A stretch of DNA of 33,504 bases. It comes from an uncultured Hyphomicrobiales bacterium (GTDB taxonomy: Bacteria > Pseudomonadota > Alphaproteobacteria > Rhizobiales > Xanthobacteraceae). Positions 17,005 through 24,171 of this stretch are shown here, piece after piece. Position numbers and translations under genes: made by a program. The notes below the pieces were generated by a model. The model was given only the letters and a program-made list of their open reading frames with translations. It made no database searches and had not been told where the DNA came from. Numbering within the stretch: the first letter of the stretch is position 1; every line of letters starts with the position of its first letter. Location of the stretch: contig CAIYTE010000058.1 in the NCBI GenBank assembly GCA_903929045.1, positions 1 to 33,504 on the forward strand, read 5' to 3'.

Positions 17005-17801
17005 TGCCGCGCCTTCACGATGTGGCTGCGCAGTTCGTGCACGATGTCTTGGAAGCCCTGTGTGAAGGTGACTTCGAGATCGCGCGGCCGCGGCAGTTCG
17101 ATGCGGCGCTCAGCGATAATGCGGCCCGGGCGCGACGACATGACGAAGACGCGGTCGGCGAGAAAGACGGCCTCGCGCAGATCGTGCGTGACGAGGATCA
17201 CGGTGATCTTGCGCGCGGCCTGCAGGTCGCGGATCACGCACCACAACTCTTCACGCGTGAAAGCGTCGAGTGCGCCGAACGGTTCGTCGAGCATCAGCAG
17301 CCGCGGCTCATGGATCAGCGCGCGGCACAGAGACGTGCGTTGCTGCATGCCGCCCGACAGTTCCCAGGGATATTTGTCACCCTGATCGTGCAGGCCGACC
17401 GAGGTCAGCAGATTTTTCGCGCGCGCGGCATATTCCGGCCGCTTGCGCCAGATCTCGCGCCGGTGCGGCTGCACGATCTCGAGCGGCAGCAGCAGATTTT
17501 CCAGCGTCGTGCGCCACGGCAGCAGGGTCGGCGCCTGGAAAGCCATGCCGGCGATCTTGACCGGCCGGGTGACCTTCTCGCCCGCGACCTGCACCTCACC
17601 CTTGAAGGGAAATTGCAGGCCGGTGGCGAGCTTCATCAAAGTCGACTTGCCGCAGCCGGACGGGCCGACCACGGCAACGAATTCGCCTTCATCGATCGAG
17701 AGCGACAGGCCTTCGACCGCAAGATTGCCGCCCGCCTTATTGCCGTCAGCTTTGCCGCCGTAGGCATGACTGACATTATCGAGCGATACGAAGGCGCTCA
17801 T
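17001..17801 (-). CDS. NitT/TauT-type ABC transporter ATP-binding protein
   Basis: ATPase of about 266 residues in the SsuB/TauB family. It has Walker A VGPSGCGKST, the Q-loop FQAPTLLPWRT, the signature LSGGMQQR, Walker B LLMLDEPFGALDAFTREEL and the switch His in LVTHDLREAVFLADRV, all in normal order. A small hydrophilic insert, GGKADGNKAGGN, near residue 15-26 is unusual. A longer frame reaches 17888, but it would run through the palindromic repeat at 17813-17861 and into the binding-protein gene, so the ATG at 17801 (MSAFVSLDN) is preferred. It lies 64 bp downstream of the binding-protein stop and overlaps the permease start by 4 bp. Confidence 0.9.
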   Translation of the reverse strand: MSAFVSLDNVSHAYGGKADGNKAGGNLAVEGLSLSIDEGEFVAVVGPSGCGKSTLMKLATGLQFPFKGEVQVAGEKVTRPVKIAGMAFQAPTLLPWRTTLENLLLPLEIVQPHRREIWRKRPEYAARAKNLLTSVGLHDQGDKYPWELSGGMQQRTSLCRALIHEPRLLMLDEPFGALDAFTREELWCVIRDLQAARKITVILVTHDLREAVFLADRVFVMSSRPGRIIAERRIELPRPRDLEVTFTQGFQDIVHELRSHIVKARQ

Positions 17802-17812
17802 TCGTTTAACTC

Positions 17813-17861
17813 GCGCATGATCTTGTCCGAAAACCGGTTCCCACTTTTCGGGATCATGCGC
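17813..17861. repeat. REP-like palindrome of the Bradyrhizobium/Rhodopseudomonas type
   Basis: Outer arms GCGCATGATC (17813-17822) and GATCATGCGC (17852-17861) are perfect complements; inner arms CCGAAAA and TTTTCGG flank CCGGTTCCCAC. I recognise this sequence as a palindromic repeat present in many copies in Bradyrhizobium-like genomes. It lies between the binding-protein and ATPase genes of one operon, where such hairpins can stabilise the upstream part of the message so that more binding protein is made. Confidence 0.85.
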
Positions 17862-17865
17862 CGGC

Positions 17866-18894
17866 CTAGTTGAACTTGCGTTCTGCAACGCTCGGCAGAT
17901 AGGACGGATCGAAGATGTCGTCCGGCTTCGGCGGCGTCGCCTTCCACTTGTAGGTCAGACCAATTTGCTCGATGGCTTTGGCGAACCGCGCCGAGTCGAT
18001 GGCGCCGTAGCCGTTGGCCTTGACCTCGGCGGTGACGACGTTGTCGCGCAGCGCCATGTTGAGCCGCTCGAGCTCGGTCGCCTTCTTGGCGACGTCGTTG
18101 CGCTTCATCACGGAGTCGACGGCGGCGTCCGGCGACTTCACGGTGTCCTTCAGGCCCTTCACGAGGGCGCGCAGGAAGCCTTTCACCGCTTCAGGATGTT
18201 CGGCGGCGAATTTCGGATTCACGATCACGGCGTTGCCGTAGAGATTGACGCCATAGTCGGCCATCAGCAGTACGGTGATGTCGTCGACGGCGACGCCCTT
18301 GTCCTTGAGATTGATGAAGGACGAGAAGGAGAAGCCGGTGATGGCATCGACTTGGCCGGCGGCCAGCATGGGTTCGCGTACCGGGAAGCCGACGTTCTCG
18401 ATCGTCACCTTGGATGCGTCGATCTTGTTGGCTTCGACAAAAATCGGCCACTGCGCAAAGGCACCGTCCGGCGCCGGCGCGCCGAGCTTCTTGCCTTCGA
18501 GATCCTTCGGCGTGGTGACGCCGCGGCTCTTGCGACCGACCACCGCGAAGGGCGGCCGGTTGTAGACCATGAAGACGGCCTTGATCGAAATGGCCGGATT
18601 GGCATCACGGAATTTGATCAACGAGTTCACATCGGCGAAGCCCATGTCGTAGGTGCCGGATGCGACGCGATTGATCGGCTCCAATGAGCCTGCGGCCGTG
18701 TCGATGGTGACGTCGAGGCCTTCGGCTTTGTAGTAGCCCTTGTCGACCGGCACGACGAACGGTGCTGACGGCCCTTCGAATTTGAAGTCGAGGCTGAACT
18801 TGATGCTGGTATCGGCGGCCGAAGCCGCAGATGCCATCAGCAGTCCAGCGAAAAGCCCGGCTATTGCCGGACCGGCGTGGCGAACGCTCATCAT
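17866..18894 (-). CDS. NMT1/SsuA-like ABC transporter substrate-binding protein
   Basis: Exported binding protein of about 342 residues. The signal peptide is about 27 residues (LFAGLLMASAASAA, cleavage before DTSIKF). The mature part follows the NitT/TauT pattern: KFSLDFKFEGPSAPFVVPVD, then DKGYYKAEGLDVTI, a GSLEPINRVASGTYDMGFAD ligand loop, and FVEANKIDASKV. The ATG at 18894 has GAGGGA 5 bp upstream; the frame extends to 18924 without a better site, and a second ATG follows directly. It is the first gene of its operon and would set its specificity. Relatives bind taurine, alkanesulfonates, hydroxymethylpyrimidine, riboflavin or aromatic acids; I saw no TPP or FMN riboswitch upstream, so vitamin transport is not supported. 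Confidence 0.88.
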   Translation of the reverse strand: MMSVRHAGPAIAGLFAGLLMASAASAADTSIKFSLDFKFEGPSAPFVVPVDKGYYKAEGLDVTIDTAAGSLEPINRVASGTYDMGFADVNSLIKFRDANPAISIKAVFMVYNRPPFAVVGRKSRGVTTPKDLEGKKLGAPAPDGAFAQWPIFVEANKIDASKVTIENVGFPVREPMLAAGQVDAITGFSFSSFINLKDKGVAVDDITVLLMADYGVNLYGNAVIVNPKFAAEHPEAVKGFLRALVKGLKDTVKSPDAAVDSVMKRNDVAKKATELERLNMALRDNVVTAEVKANGYGAIDSARFAKAIEQIGLTYKWKATPPKPDDIFDPSYLPSVAERKFN

Positions 18895-19231
18895 GCGTGT
18901 CCCTCTTCGATGGTGGCCCGGCACCCGGCAGTGTGGGCGAAGGGCGCGGCGTCAATTTAATCTGTGCTCAGCAAAGAGCATGCTGCACCAAAGAGCAAGA
19001 TATTGGCTCTCCGACCATCGGTGCTTTCGTGATGGATTTTCATGCGCGACATATTGTCCTGCCGCATTGGTTGACCCCGTTGCGGCCCGCTCCACCGGGC
19101 CGCGAAAAAGCCTTATTGCGCCTGCGCCGCAGCGCTTTTCGGGTCACATGGCCGTGAAGTCGCACAGGAACGCCGAGTGCCCGGCGTTGAATGATCAAAC
19201 GTCCAATGACGTCTGATCGTGGAGGATCAAC
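18895..19231. other. 337-bp intergenic region between divergent genes
   Basis: It contains direct repeats CAAAGAGCA at 18972-18980 and 18989-18997 (17 bp apart) around the palindrome AGCATGCT, lying about 80-100 bp upstream of the binding-protein gene. There is also a GC-rich hairpin CGGCCCG...CGGGCCG near 19083-19102 without a clear T tract on either strand. No ORF with coding character and no riboswitch are seen. The Shine-Dalgarno GGAGG for the next gene is at 19220-19224. Confidence 0.5.
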
Positions 19232-19624
19232 ATGCGTAAGACATTCAGGAGTTCTCTCGCTGTGGCGCTTGCCGCGGCCGTCACCGTCACCTCGTTCGGT
19301 CTGACACCGGCGCAGGCCGCGCCGAAGCAGACGCCGCAGGCGACGCATCAGCTGTCGAAGTCCGTCACGACGGATATCAGCGCGCGGCGGCGCTATCGCG
19401 GTAACAACAACGCCGCGGCGCTGGCGATGTTCGGCCTTGTTGCCGGCGGCATCGCGGCCATGGCTGCCAATGACCGTTACAACGACGGCTACTATGGCGG
19501 CGGACCGTATTATGGCGGCGGCTACGGCTATCGCGGCGGCGGCTGGCACGGCCGCGGCGGGTACCACGTCCCGCGCGGTGGCTTTGTCGGTGGGCATGGT
19601 GGCGGCCATCACTGGCACCGCTAG
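19232..19624 (+). CDS. Small exported Gly/Tyr/His-rich protein
   Basis: Protein of 130 residues, not assignable to a characterised family. The signal peptide is 1-29 (TPAQA, cleavage before APKQT). Then a basic stretch (ISARRRYRG, 49-57), a single hydrophobic Ala/Gly segment (AAALAMFGLVAGGIAAMAA, 61-79) resembling a glycine-zipper membrane segment, and a low-complexity tail of Gly, Tyr, His and Arg (82-130) ending GGHHWHR. A strong GGAGG precedes the ATG and a strong terminator follows the stop, so it is a single-gene transcript. Similar short exported proteins are common in Rhizobiales. Surface or stress roles and metal binding by the His-rich end are guesses. Confidence 0.8.
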   Translation: MRKTFRSSLAVALAAAVTVTSFGLTPAQAAPKQTPQATHQLSKSVTTDISARRRYRGNNNAAALAMFGLVAGGIAAMAANDRYNDGYYGGGPYYGGGYGYRGGGWHGRGGYHVPRGGFVGGHGGGHHWHR

Positions 19625-19645
19625 CCCGACGATCTGACGCTGAAG

Positions 19646-19677
19646 AAGCCGCCGGAAACGCGTTTCCGGCGGCTTTT
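19646..19677 (+). terminator. Strong rho-independent terminator
   Basis: Perfect 15-bp inverted repeat AAGCCGCCGGAAACG/CGTTTCCGGCGGCTT (19646-19660 and 19661-19675) running into TTTT at 19674-19677, 22 bp after the stop of the Gly/Tyr/His-rich gene. Confidence 0.9.
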
Positions 19678-19718
19678 CGTTAACCGGTTGTATGCGGCAA
19701 ATCGGATATGGTCGCCGA

Positions 19719-20108
19719 ATGGCTGATTCGATCTCCAGGCTCCATGAAGCTGTGATCGCCGTCCGGGGGACTGACCCGACGAAATCGCGGACCGCGCGCC
19801 TGTTGAGTGCCGGACGGGCCAAAATGGCCAAAAAGCTTGCCGAAGAGGCTGTCGAGGTTGTCATCGACGCCATGGATGGCCGCCCCGATGCGGTGGTCCG
19901 GGAAAGCGCCGACCTCATCTACAATCTCGTGGTTTTGTGGGTTCACGCCGGGGTCTCCCCGGACGACGTCTGGGCCGAGATGCTACGCCGCGAGCAGATG
20001 TTCGGCATTGCAGAGAAACTGCCGAAAGTGGCAAAAGGCGTGGCGCCAGCCGCGCCGCGACGCAAGGTCGTGGCCCTGGAATCCCGGCGCATCCAGAAGC
20101 GTCGTTAA
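19719..20108 (+). CDS. HisE-like phosphoribosyl-ATP pyrophosphohydrolase (probable second copy)
   Basis: All-alpha NTP pyrophosphohydrolase of 129 residues in the HisE/MazG superfamily. The metal-binding pattern is intact: AEEAVEVVIDA with E42, E43 and E46, and RESADLIYN with E62 and D65. HisE hydrolyses phosphoribosyl-ATP in histidine biosynthesis. Two HisE-type proteins are known in some Rhizobiales, and this one stands alone, away from any his genes. After the core (about residue 105) there is a basic tail of about 25 residues (APRRKVVALESRRIQKRR). The ATG at 19719 (MADSISRLHEA) is preferred; the frame is open back to 19692. It may be the main enzyme, a paralogue, or a house-cleaning nucleotide hydrolase; sequence alone cannot decide. 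Confidence 0.75.
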   Translation: MADSISRLHEAVIAVRGTDPTKSRTARLLSAGRAKMAKKLAEEAVEVVIDAMDGRPDAVVRESADLIYNLVVLWVHAGVSPDDVWAEMLRREQMFGIAEKLPKVAKGVAPAAPRRKVVALESRRIQKRR

Positions 20109-20138
20109 ACCGCCACTTCCCGCTGATTTGAGTATCCC

Positions 20139-20750
20139 ATGACAGTTCAGGCTTCAGAGCCACGCAATTGGCTTCGCCGTATGTATGACTGGTGCATCGA
20201 GGCGGCGCACAAGCCGCATGCGATGTGGACCATGGGCGCGATCGCCTTCGCCGAAAGCTCGTTTTTTCCGGTGCCGCCGGACGTCATGCTGATCCCGATG
20301 GCGCTAGCACGTCCCCAGCGCGCTTACGTTATGGCGGCCTGGTGCACGGTCGCCTCGGTGCTTGGCGGTGTTGTCGGTTATGCCATCGGCTCGTTGCTCT
20401 ACGACTCGGTCGGCATCTGGGTCATCAAATTCTACCACCTGGAAAACAAGATCGAGACGTTCCGCCAAGGCTATGCCGATTGGGGCGCTTTCATCATTTT
20501 GATCAAGGGCCTGACCCCGATTCCGTACAAGGTGGTCACGATCACCGCGGGCTTTGCCGGCTATAACCTCTGGCTCTTCATCCTGTTTTCGATCATCGCG
20601 CGGGCCGGCCGCTTTTTTGTGCTGGCGTTCCTGCTGCACCGGTACGGCGAGCAGGCCCGGCACATCATCGAAAAACGGCTTGGCCTCTGGGTTACATTGG
20701 GTGCCGCGGTGGTCGTCATCGGCATCGCGCTTGCGGTATACTTGATCTGA
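20139..20750 (+). CDS. YqaA-type DedA/VTT-domain membrane protein
   Basis: Membrane protein of 203 residues in the SNARE-associated Golgi/DedA (VTT) superfamily, YqaA branch. Family marks are AFAESSFFPVPPDVMLIPMALARP near the first re-entrant region (core FAESSFFPVPPDVML), the GGVVGYAIGSLLYD segment, and the conserved GLTPIPYKVVTITAGFAG block about residues 125-142. Four to five hydrophobic segments follow, and the C-terminus ends in a strong membrane helix. DedA proteins affect membrane lipid distribution and proton-motive-force-linked drug resistance. It follows the HisE-like gene by 30 bp and may be cotranscribed with it. Function is by family only. Confidence 0.88.
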   Translation: MTVQASEPRNWLRRMYDWCIEAAHKPHAMWTMGAIAFAESSFFPVPPDVMLIPMALARPQRAYVMAAWCTVASVLGGVVGYAIGSLLYDSVGIWVIKFYHLENKIETFRQGYADWGAFIILIKGLTPIPYKVVTITAGFAGYNLWLFILFSIIARAGRFFVLAFLLHRYGEQARHIIEKRLGLWVTLGAAVVVIGIALAVYLI

Positions 20751-20796
20751 CGGTTCGAGTCGGCTGTCGGGCAGACGACAGGGATATAGCGGCCAC

Positions 20797-21321
20797 ATGC
20801 GGACGCACTTTTTCCAGACCAGGCATTATCGCTCGGCGCACGTGAGCATGAGCGCGCTTGTGTTGGCGCTGGCGCTTCTGATGTCTGCCGTAGCGGTGGC
20901 GCAGGAGAACAAGCCGCCGGAAGAGCCCGGTTTCTTTCAGGGGATCGCCAACTGGCTCGACCGCAATCTCGGCGGCACCTTCCAGGGTGCCGGCAAGGAA
21001 GTCGAAAACTTCGGTCACGAGGCTGGCGTCGCCGCCAAGACCACGGTCAACACTGCCAAAGACGCGGCCGGCGCGGTCGCGCGCATTCCGGCGGCCCGCG
21101 TCATGACGGGCCATGAGAAGTGCGTCAACGCGCCGAATGGCGCACCCGATTGCACGATCGCCGCCGAGCGGCTGTGCAAGGCCAAGGGCTTCGACACCGG
21201 CAAGAGCGTCGACATGACGACCGCCGAAGTGTGCCCGCCGAAGGCGATGCTGGCGGGCCGTACCGGCCCTGCGGCCGAATGCCGCGACGAGACCTTCGTG
21301 TCGCGAGCGCTCTGCCAGTAA
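20797..21321 (+). CDS. Exported six-cysteine protein of unknown function
   Basis: Protein of 174 residues that I cannot place in a characterised family. A hydrophobic signal segment (SALVLALALLMSAVAVAQ) ends at residue 36; an alternative ATG at 20848 (MSALVLALAL) would give a more typical signal peptide, and neither start has a clear ribosome site. The mature part has an amphipathic, Ala/Gly/Lys-rich helical stretch (60-95) and a C-terminal domain with six cysteines (109, 119, 127, 146, 162, 173), an even number consistent with three disulfides in the periplasm. It lies 46 bp after the DedA-type gene. DsbB, which would help form such bonds, is encoded 2.3 kb downstream. Confidence 0.8.
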   Translation: MRTHFFQTRHYRSAHVSMSALVLALALLMSAVAVAQENKPPEEPGFFQGIANWLDRNLGGTFQGAGKEVENFGHEAGVAAKTTVNTAKDAAGAVARIPAARVMTGHEKCVNAPNGAPDCTIAAERLCKAKGFDTGKSVDMTTAEVCPPKAMLAGRTGPAAECRDETFVSRALCQ

Positions 21322-21401
21322 TTGCGATTCCTCGCGGCGCTTGTCGCCGCGCGGCGCCTGTGTTTCGCTTGCCCCAATAAGAAAAATTCTGGGAGCGAAA
21401 T

Positions 21402-22751
21402 GTGAACCTGCACGCCAAATTATTGGAGCGTGACGCGGCCGGCCGGCCGGTCACCGTCGGCGTCATCGGCGCCGGCAAATTCGGCACCATGTTCCTGTCG
21501 CAGGCGCGGCTGACCACCGGCATGCATGTCGTCGCCGTCGCCGATCTCGATGTGACGCGGGCGCGCCATCAGTTGAACAGCGCGGGCTGGCCGTCGGACT
21601 TGTACGCGGCGGGCTCGCTCGACGACGCGCACAAACGCCGGGCGACGTTTGTCACCGACAATGCCGCGGCGGTGATTGCCGATCCGCGCGTGGAGGTCAT
21701 TGTCGAGGCCACCGGCGTGCCGGGCGCGGGCATTCATCATTGTCTGAAGGCGATCGAGAACGGCAAACACATCGTCATGGTCAATGTCGAGGCCGACGCG
21801 GTGGCCGGGCCGTTGCTGGCGCGCTGCGCCAAGGCGGCCGGCGTCGTCTATTCGCTGGCTTGGGGCGATCAGCCGGCCTTGATCTGCGAACACGTCGACT
21901 GGGCGCGTGCCGCGGGCTTCACGGTGATCTGCGCCGGCAAGGGCACGCGCTATGAGCCGCATTATCACCAGTCCAATCCCGACAATGTCTGGGACATTCT
22001 CGACAAGTACCTCAACATCGCCGACCGCAAATCGATCAACCCGAAGATGTTCAATTCTTTCGTCGACGGCACCAAGTCCGGCATCGAGATGACGGCGGTG
22101 TGCAACGCCACCGGTCTGCTGCCGCAAAGCGATGGTCTGCATTTTCCGCCGGCGACGCGCTTTGAACTCGCCGATATCTGCAAGCCGAAAGGCGAAGGCG
22201 GGACGCTGGAAAAGGCCGGCGTCACGGAAGTGACGTCGTCGGTCTATCGCGACGGCAAGGATGTGCCGCATCATCTCGCGCTCGGCACCTATGTCGTGAT
22301 CGAGGGCGACACCGAATACGCGCGCAAGTGCTTCAAGGAATACGCCATGCTGCCGGACAAGAGCGGCAAGTATGCCGCGCTGTACCGGCCGATTCATATG
22401 ATCGGGCTCGAGCTCGGCATTTCGGTCGCGAGCTGCGCGCTGCGCAACGAGCCGACCGGCGCGCCGACCGGATTTCGCTCCGACGTCGTCGCCACCGCCA
22501 AGCGCGCGCTCAAGGCCGGCGAGATGCTGGACGGCGAGGGCGGCTTTTGCGTTTGGGGCAAGCAGACGCCTGCCGATGTCTCGCTGAAAGGTGAGTTATT
22601 GCCGCTCGGCCTCGCGCACAACGTCAAGCTCAGGAACGACATCCCGGAGGGTGGCGCGCTGAAATGGAGCGATGTGGCCTACGATCCGAATGACGCCGCG
22701 GTGAAGGTCCGCCGCGAAATGGAAACGGCCTTCGGCCGGCCGAACAGCTGA
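21402..22751 (+). CDS. NAD(P)-dependent oxidoreductase, homoserine-dehydrogenase-like Rossmann fold
   Basis: Protein of 449 residues with an N-terminal Rossmann domain (VGVIGAGKFGTMF, G20-G28) and the second strand ending VVAVADLD. The middle matches the homoserine dehydrogenase/Gfo-Idh-like oxidoreductases, and the C-terminal quarter has an SAF-like segment (SLKGELLPLGLAHNVKLRND). Rhizobial relatives are often annotated only as NAD(P)-dependent oxidoreductase or as FlgA-like from the SAF region. No aspartokinase or threonine genes are present, so homoserine dehydrogenase itself is unlikely. The start is GTG at 21402 with GGGAG 6 bp upstream. It is transcribed alone, 80 bp after the previous gene and before the tRNA. 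The sugar or polyol substrate is unknown. Confidence 0.82.
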   Translation: MNLHAKLLERDAAGRPVTVGVIGAGKFGTMFLSQARLTTGMHVVAVADLDVTRARHQLNSAGWPSDLYAAGSLDDAHKRRATFVTDNAAAVIADPRVEVIVEATGVPGAGIHHCLKAIENGKHIVMVNVEADAVAGPLLARCAKAAGVVYSLAWGDQPALICEHVDWARAAGFTVICAGKGTRYEPHYHQSNPDNVWDILDKYLNIADRKSINPKMFNSFVDGTKSGIEMTAVCNATGLLPQSDGLHFPPATRFELADICKPKGEGGTLEKAGVTEVTSSVYRDGKDVPHHLALGTYVVIEGDTEYARKCFKEYAMLPDKSGKYAALYRPIHMIGLELGISVASCALRNEPTGAPTGFRSDVVATAKRALKAGEMLDGEGGFCVWGKQTPADVSLKGELLPLGLAHNVKLRNDIPEGGALKWSDVAYDPNDAAVKVRREMETAFGRPNS

Positions 22752-22822
22752 GAATTGCGGCCTCTGATGCAAAGGCGCGGCAAAGGCCTGAAAACGCGAG
22801 GTATCGCAGGAAAATCTGGCCG

Positions 22823-22850
22823 TTGACCCCCGGGTTTCCGCCGCTATATT
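22823..22850 (+). promoter_or_regulatory. Sigma-70 promoter of tRNA-Leu
   Basis: TTGACC at 22823-22828, a 16-bp spacer and TATATT at 22845-22850 give a good housekeeping promoter. The expected start near 22857 is 7 bases before the tRNA. Confidence 0.75.
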
Positions 22851-22863
22851 CCCGCGCAGCGTT

Positions 22864-22948
22864 GCCCCCATGGCGGAACTGGTAGACGCGCCTGACTCAA
22901 AATCAGGTACCGCAAGGTGTGCTGGTTCGATTCCGGCTGGGGGCACCA
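22864..22948 (+). tRNA. tRNA-Leu (anticodon CAA)
   Basis: Class II tRNA of 85 nt with encoded CCA. The acceptor stem is GCCCCCA/TGGGGGC with discriminator A. The anticodon arm is CCTGA-CTCAAAA-TCAGG, giving anticodon CAA for UUG codons. The variable arm is ACCGCAAGGTG, and the T arm is GCTGG-TTCGATT-CCGGC. It sits 112 bp after the oxidoreductase gene with its own promoter. No integrase or second copy of the 3' end is seen, so it does not appear to be an occupied attachment site. Confidence 0.97.
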
Positions 22949-22973
22949 CTCACATTTCAGGCCATCTGAGCCG

Positions 22974-23483
22974 TCACTCAAAACTCCCCAGATAATCCAG
23001 CTTGCCGATCTTCAGGCCGTTGTGCCGGAGGATGTCGTGCGCCGTGGTGATGTGGAAGAAGAAGTTCGGCAGTAGAAATTTCATGACGTATTCGTCGCCG
23101 CGAAACGTCTTGGCGAGTTTGCCGAACTTCAGTTCGATCGGCTTGCTGTCGCTGCCGTCGAGGTCCTGCGGTTTGACCGCTTTGAGAAGATCGATGGTCT
23201 TGGCGAGCCGGTGTTTCAGTTCGTCGAGTGTCGTCTCGGTATCCGGAAAGCTTGGCATGGTCGCGCCGGTCAGCCGTGCGATCGCCCCCTTGGAGGTGTC
23301 GCTGGCGCGCTGCACCTGTCCCGCCAATGACAACATGTCCGGCGCCAGCCGCGCGTTGACCAAATTCGACGGCTCGAACTTGTTGTCCGCCGCGAATGCC
23401 GCGGCTTTGTCGATAAGGCCGGACAGGACCGTCAGGCCGCGGATGAGCGTGGGAATGGTGACGTCATACATTGAAAAAGACAT
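22974..23483 (-). CDS. DUF1993 family protein
   Basis: Protein of 169 residues matching DUF1993, a DinB-like four-helix family of unknown function. Typical features are MSFSMYDVTIPTLIRGLTVL at the start, RLAPDMLSLAGQVQRASDT in the middle, FPDTETTLDELKHRL, and the C-terminal FLLPNFFFHITTAHDILRHNG with the conserved histidine. The ATG at 23483 has AAGGG 8 bp upstream; the frame runs to 23513, but the site there is poor. It is a single gene, convergent with the tRNA and divergent from dsbB. No metal site can be assigned with confidence. Confidence 0.9.
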   Translation of the reverse strand: MSFSMYDVTIPTLIRGLTVLSGLIDKAAAFAADNKFEPSNLVNARLAPDMLSLAGQVQRASDTSKGAIARLTGATMPSFPDTETTLDELKHRLAKTIDLLKAVKPQDLDGSDSKPIELKFGKLAKTFRGDEYVMKFLLPNFFFHITTAHDILRHNGLKIGKLDYLGSFE

Positions 23484-23590
23484 GGTTTCGCCCTTCGTTG
23501 ATGTAACGGACATAGGGTGGAAATTCCCGACGTCCAGCCCGCACGCCGCTGTTACTTGACTGCGCTCCGGGCCGGGGTCAGAAGCGAAGA

Positions 23591-24124
23591 ATGACCGACC
23601 CCCTGTCTCTCCTCCGCCGCGACCCGCCCTTGTCCGCCGCCGCGATTATTTTCGGCATCGGCGTCCTGACCATGGCCGGGGTCTATTACACCCAATACGT
23701 CATGCTGCTGGCGCCGTGCCCGCTGTGCCTCGAACAGCGTATGGCCTTTTATGTCTGCATTCCGCTGGCCGCGCTGTTGTGGCTCGGCGCCTCCTACGGC
23801 GCGTCGAAGAAAGTGCTGGTGCTTGGTTTCGCGGTCATCCTCGGCTTCATGCTGTGGAACACGGGGCTCGCCAGTTTTCACGCCGGCGTCGAGTGGAAAT
23901 TCTGGCAAGGGCCGACGGATTGTTCGGGCCCGATCGACAAGATCGGTTCGGTGAACAATATGCTCAACCAGTTGCAGCGCATCAGTCTCGTGCGGTGCGA
24001 CGAGGCGGCGATCCGGATCTTCGGCATTTCGCTGTCCGGCTACGATGCGCTGGTATCGCTGTTCCTTGCATTGGTCGCCGCTTGGGGTACAAAATCGGCG
24101 TGGGCTCAGCGCGAAACCGAATAA
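23591..24124 (+). CDS. dsbB: Disulfide bond formation protein B
   Basis: Inner-membrane quinone reductase of 177 residues that reoxidises periplasmic DsbA. Four membrane helices are visible. The first periplasmic loop has CPLC (C43, C46) followed by EQR, and the second loop has C111 and C136, giving the two redox cysteine pairs of DsbB. The WNTGLASFHAGVEWKFW segment is typical of alphaproteobacterial members. It starts 107 bp from the divergent DUF1993 gene and precedes the flavin monooxygenase by 47 bp. No dsbA is in the window. Confidence 0.93.
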   Translation: MTDPLSLLRRDPPLSAAAIIFGIGVLTMAGVYYTQYVMLLAPCPLCLEQRMAFYVCIPLAALLWLGASYGASKKVLVLGFAVILGFMLWNTGLASFHAGVEWKFWQGPTDCSGPIDKIGSVNNMLNQLQRISLVRCDEAAIRIFGISLSGYDALVSLFLALVAAWGTKSAWAQRETE

Positions 24125-24171
24125 CCAAAAAATAAAAGAGCCCGGGACGTGAAACGAGCAAGGGCATTGAA

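Noticed and set aside
18895-18970. TPP or FMN riboswitch before the NMT1-like binding protein
   Set aside because: NMT1-like proteins can bind thiamine precursors, but the conserved TPP and FMN core sequences are absent.
19083-19102. GC hairpin CGGCCCG...CGGGCCG as a terminator
   Set aside because: No T tract on either strand and it lies between divergent genes, where no terminator is expected.
22864-22948. tRNA-Leu as an integration site of a genomic island
   Set aside because: No integrase, no duplicated 3' end and no change in gene content on either side.
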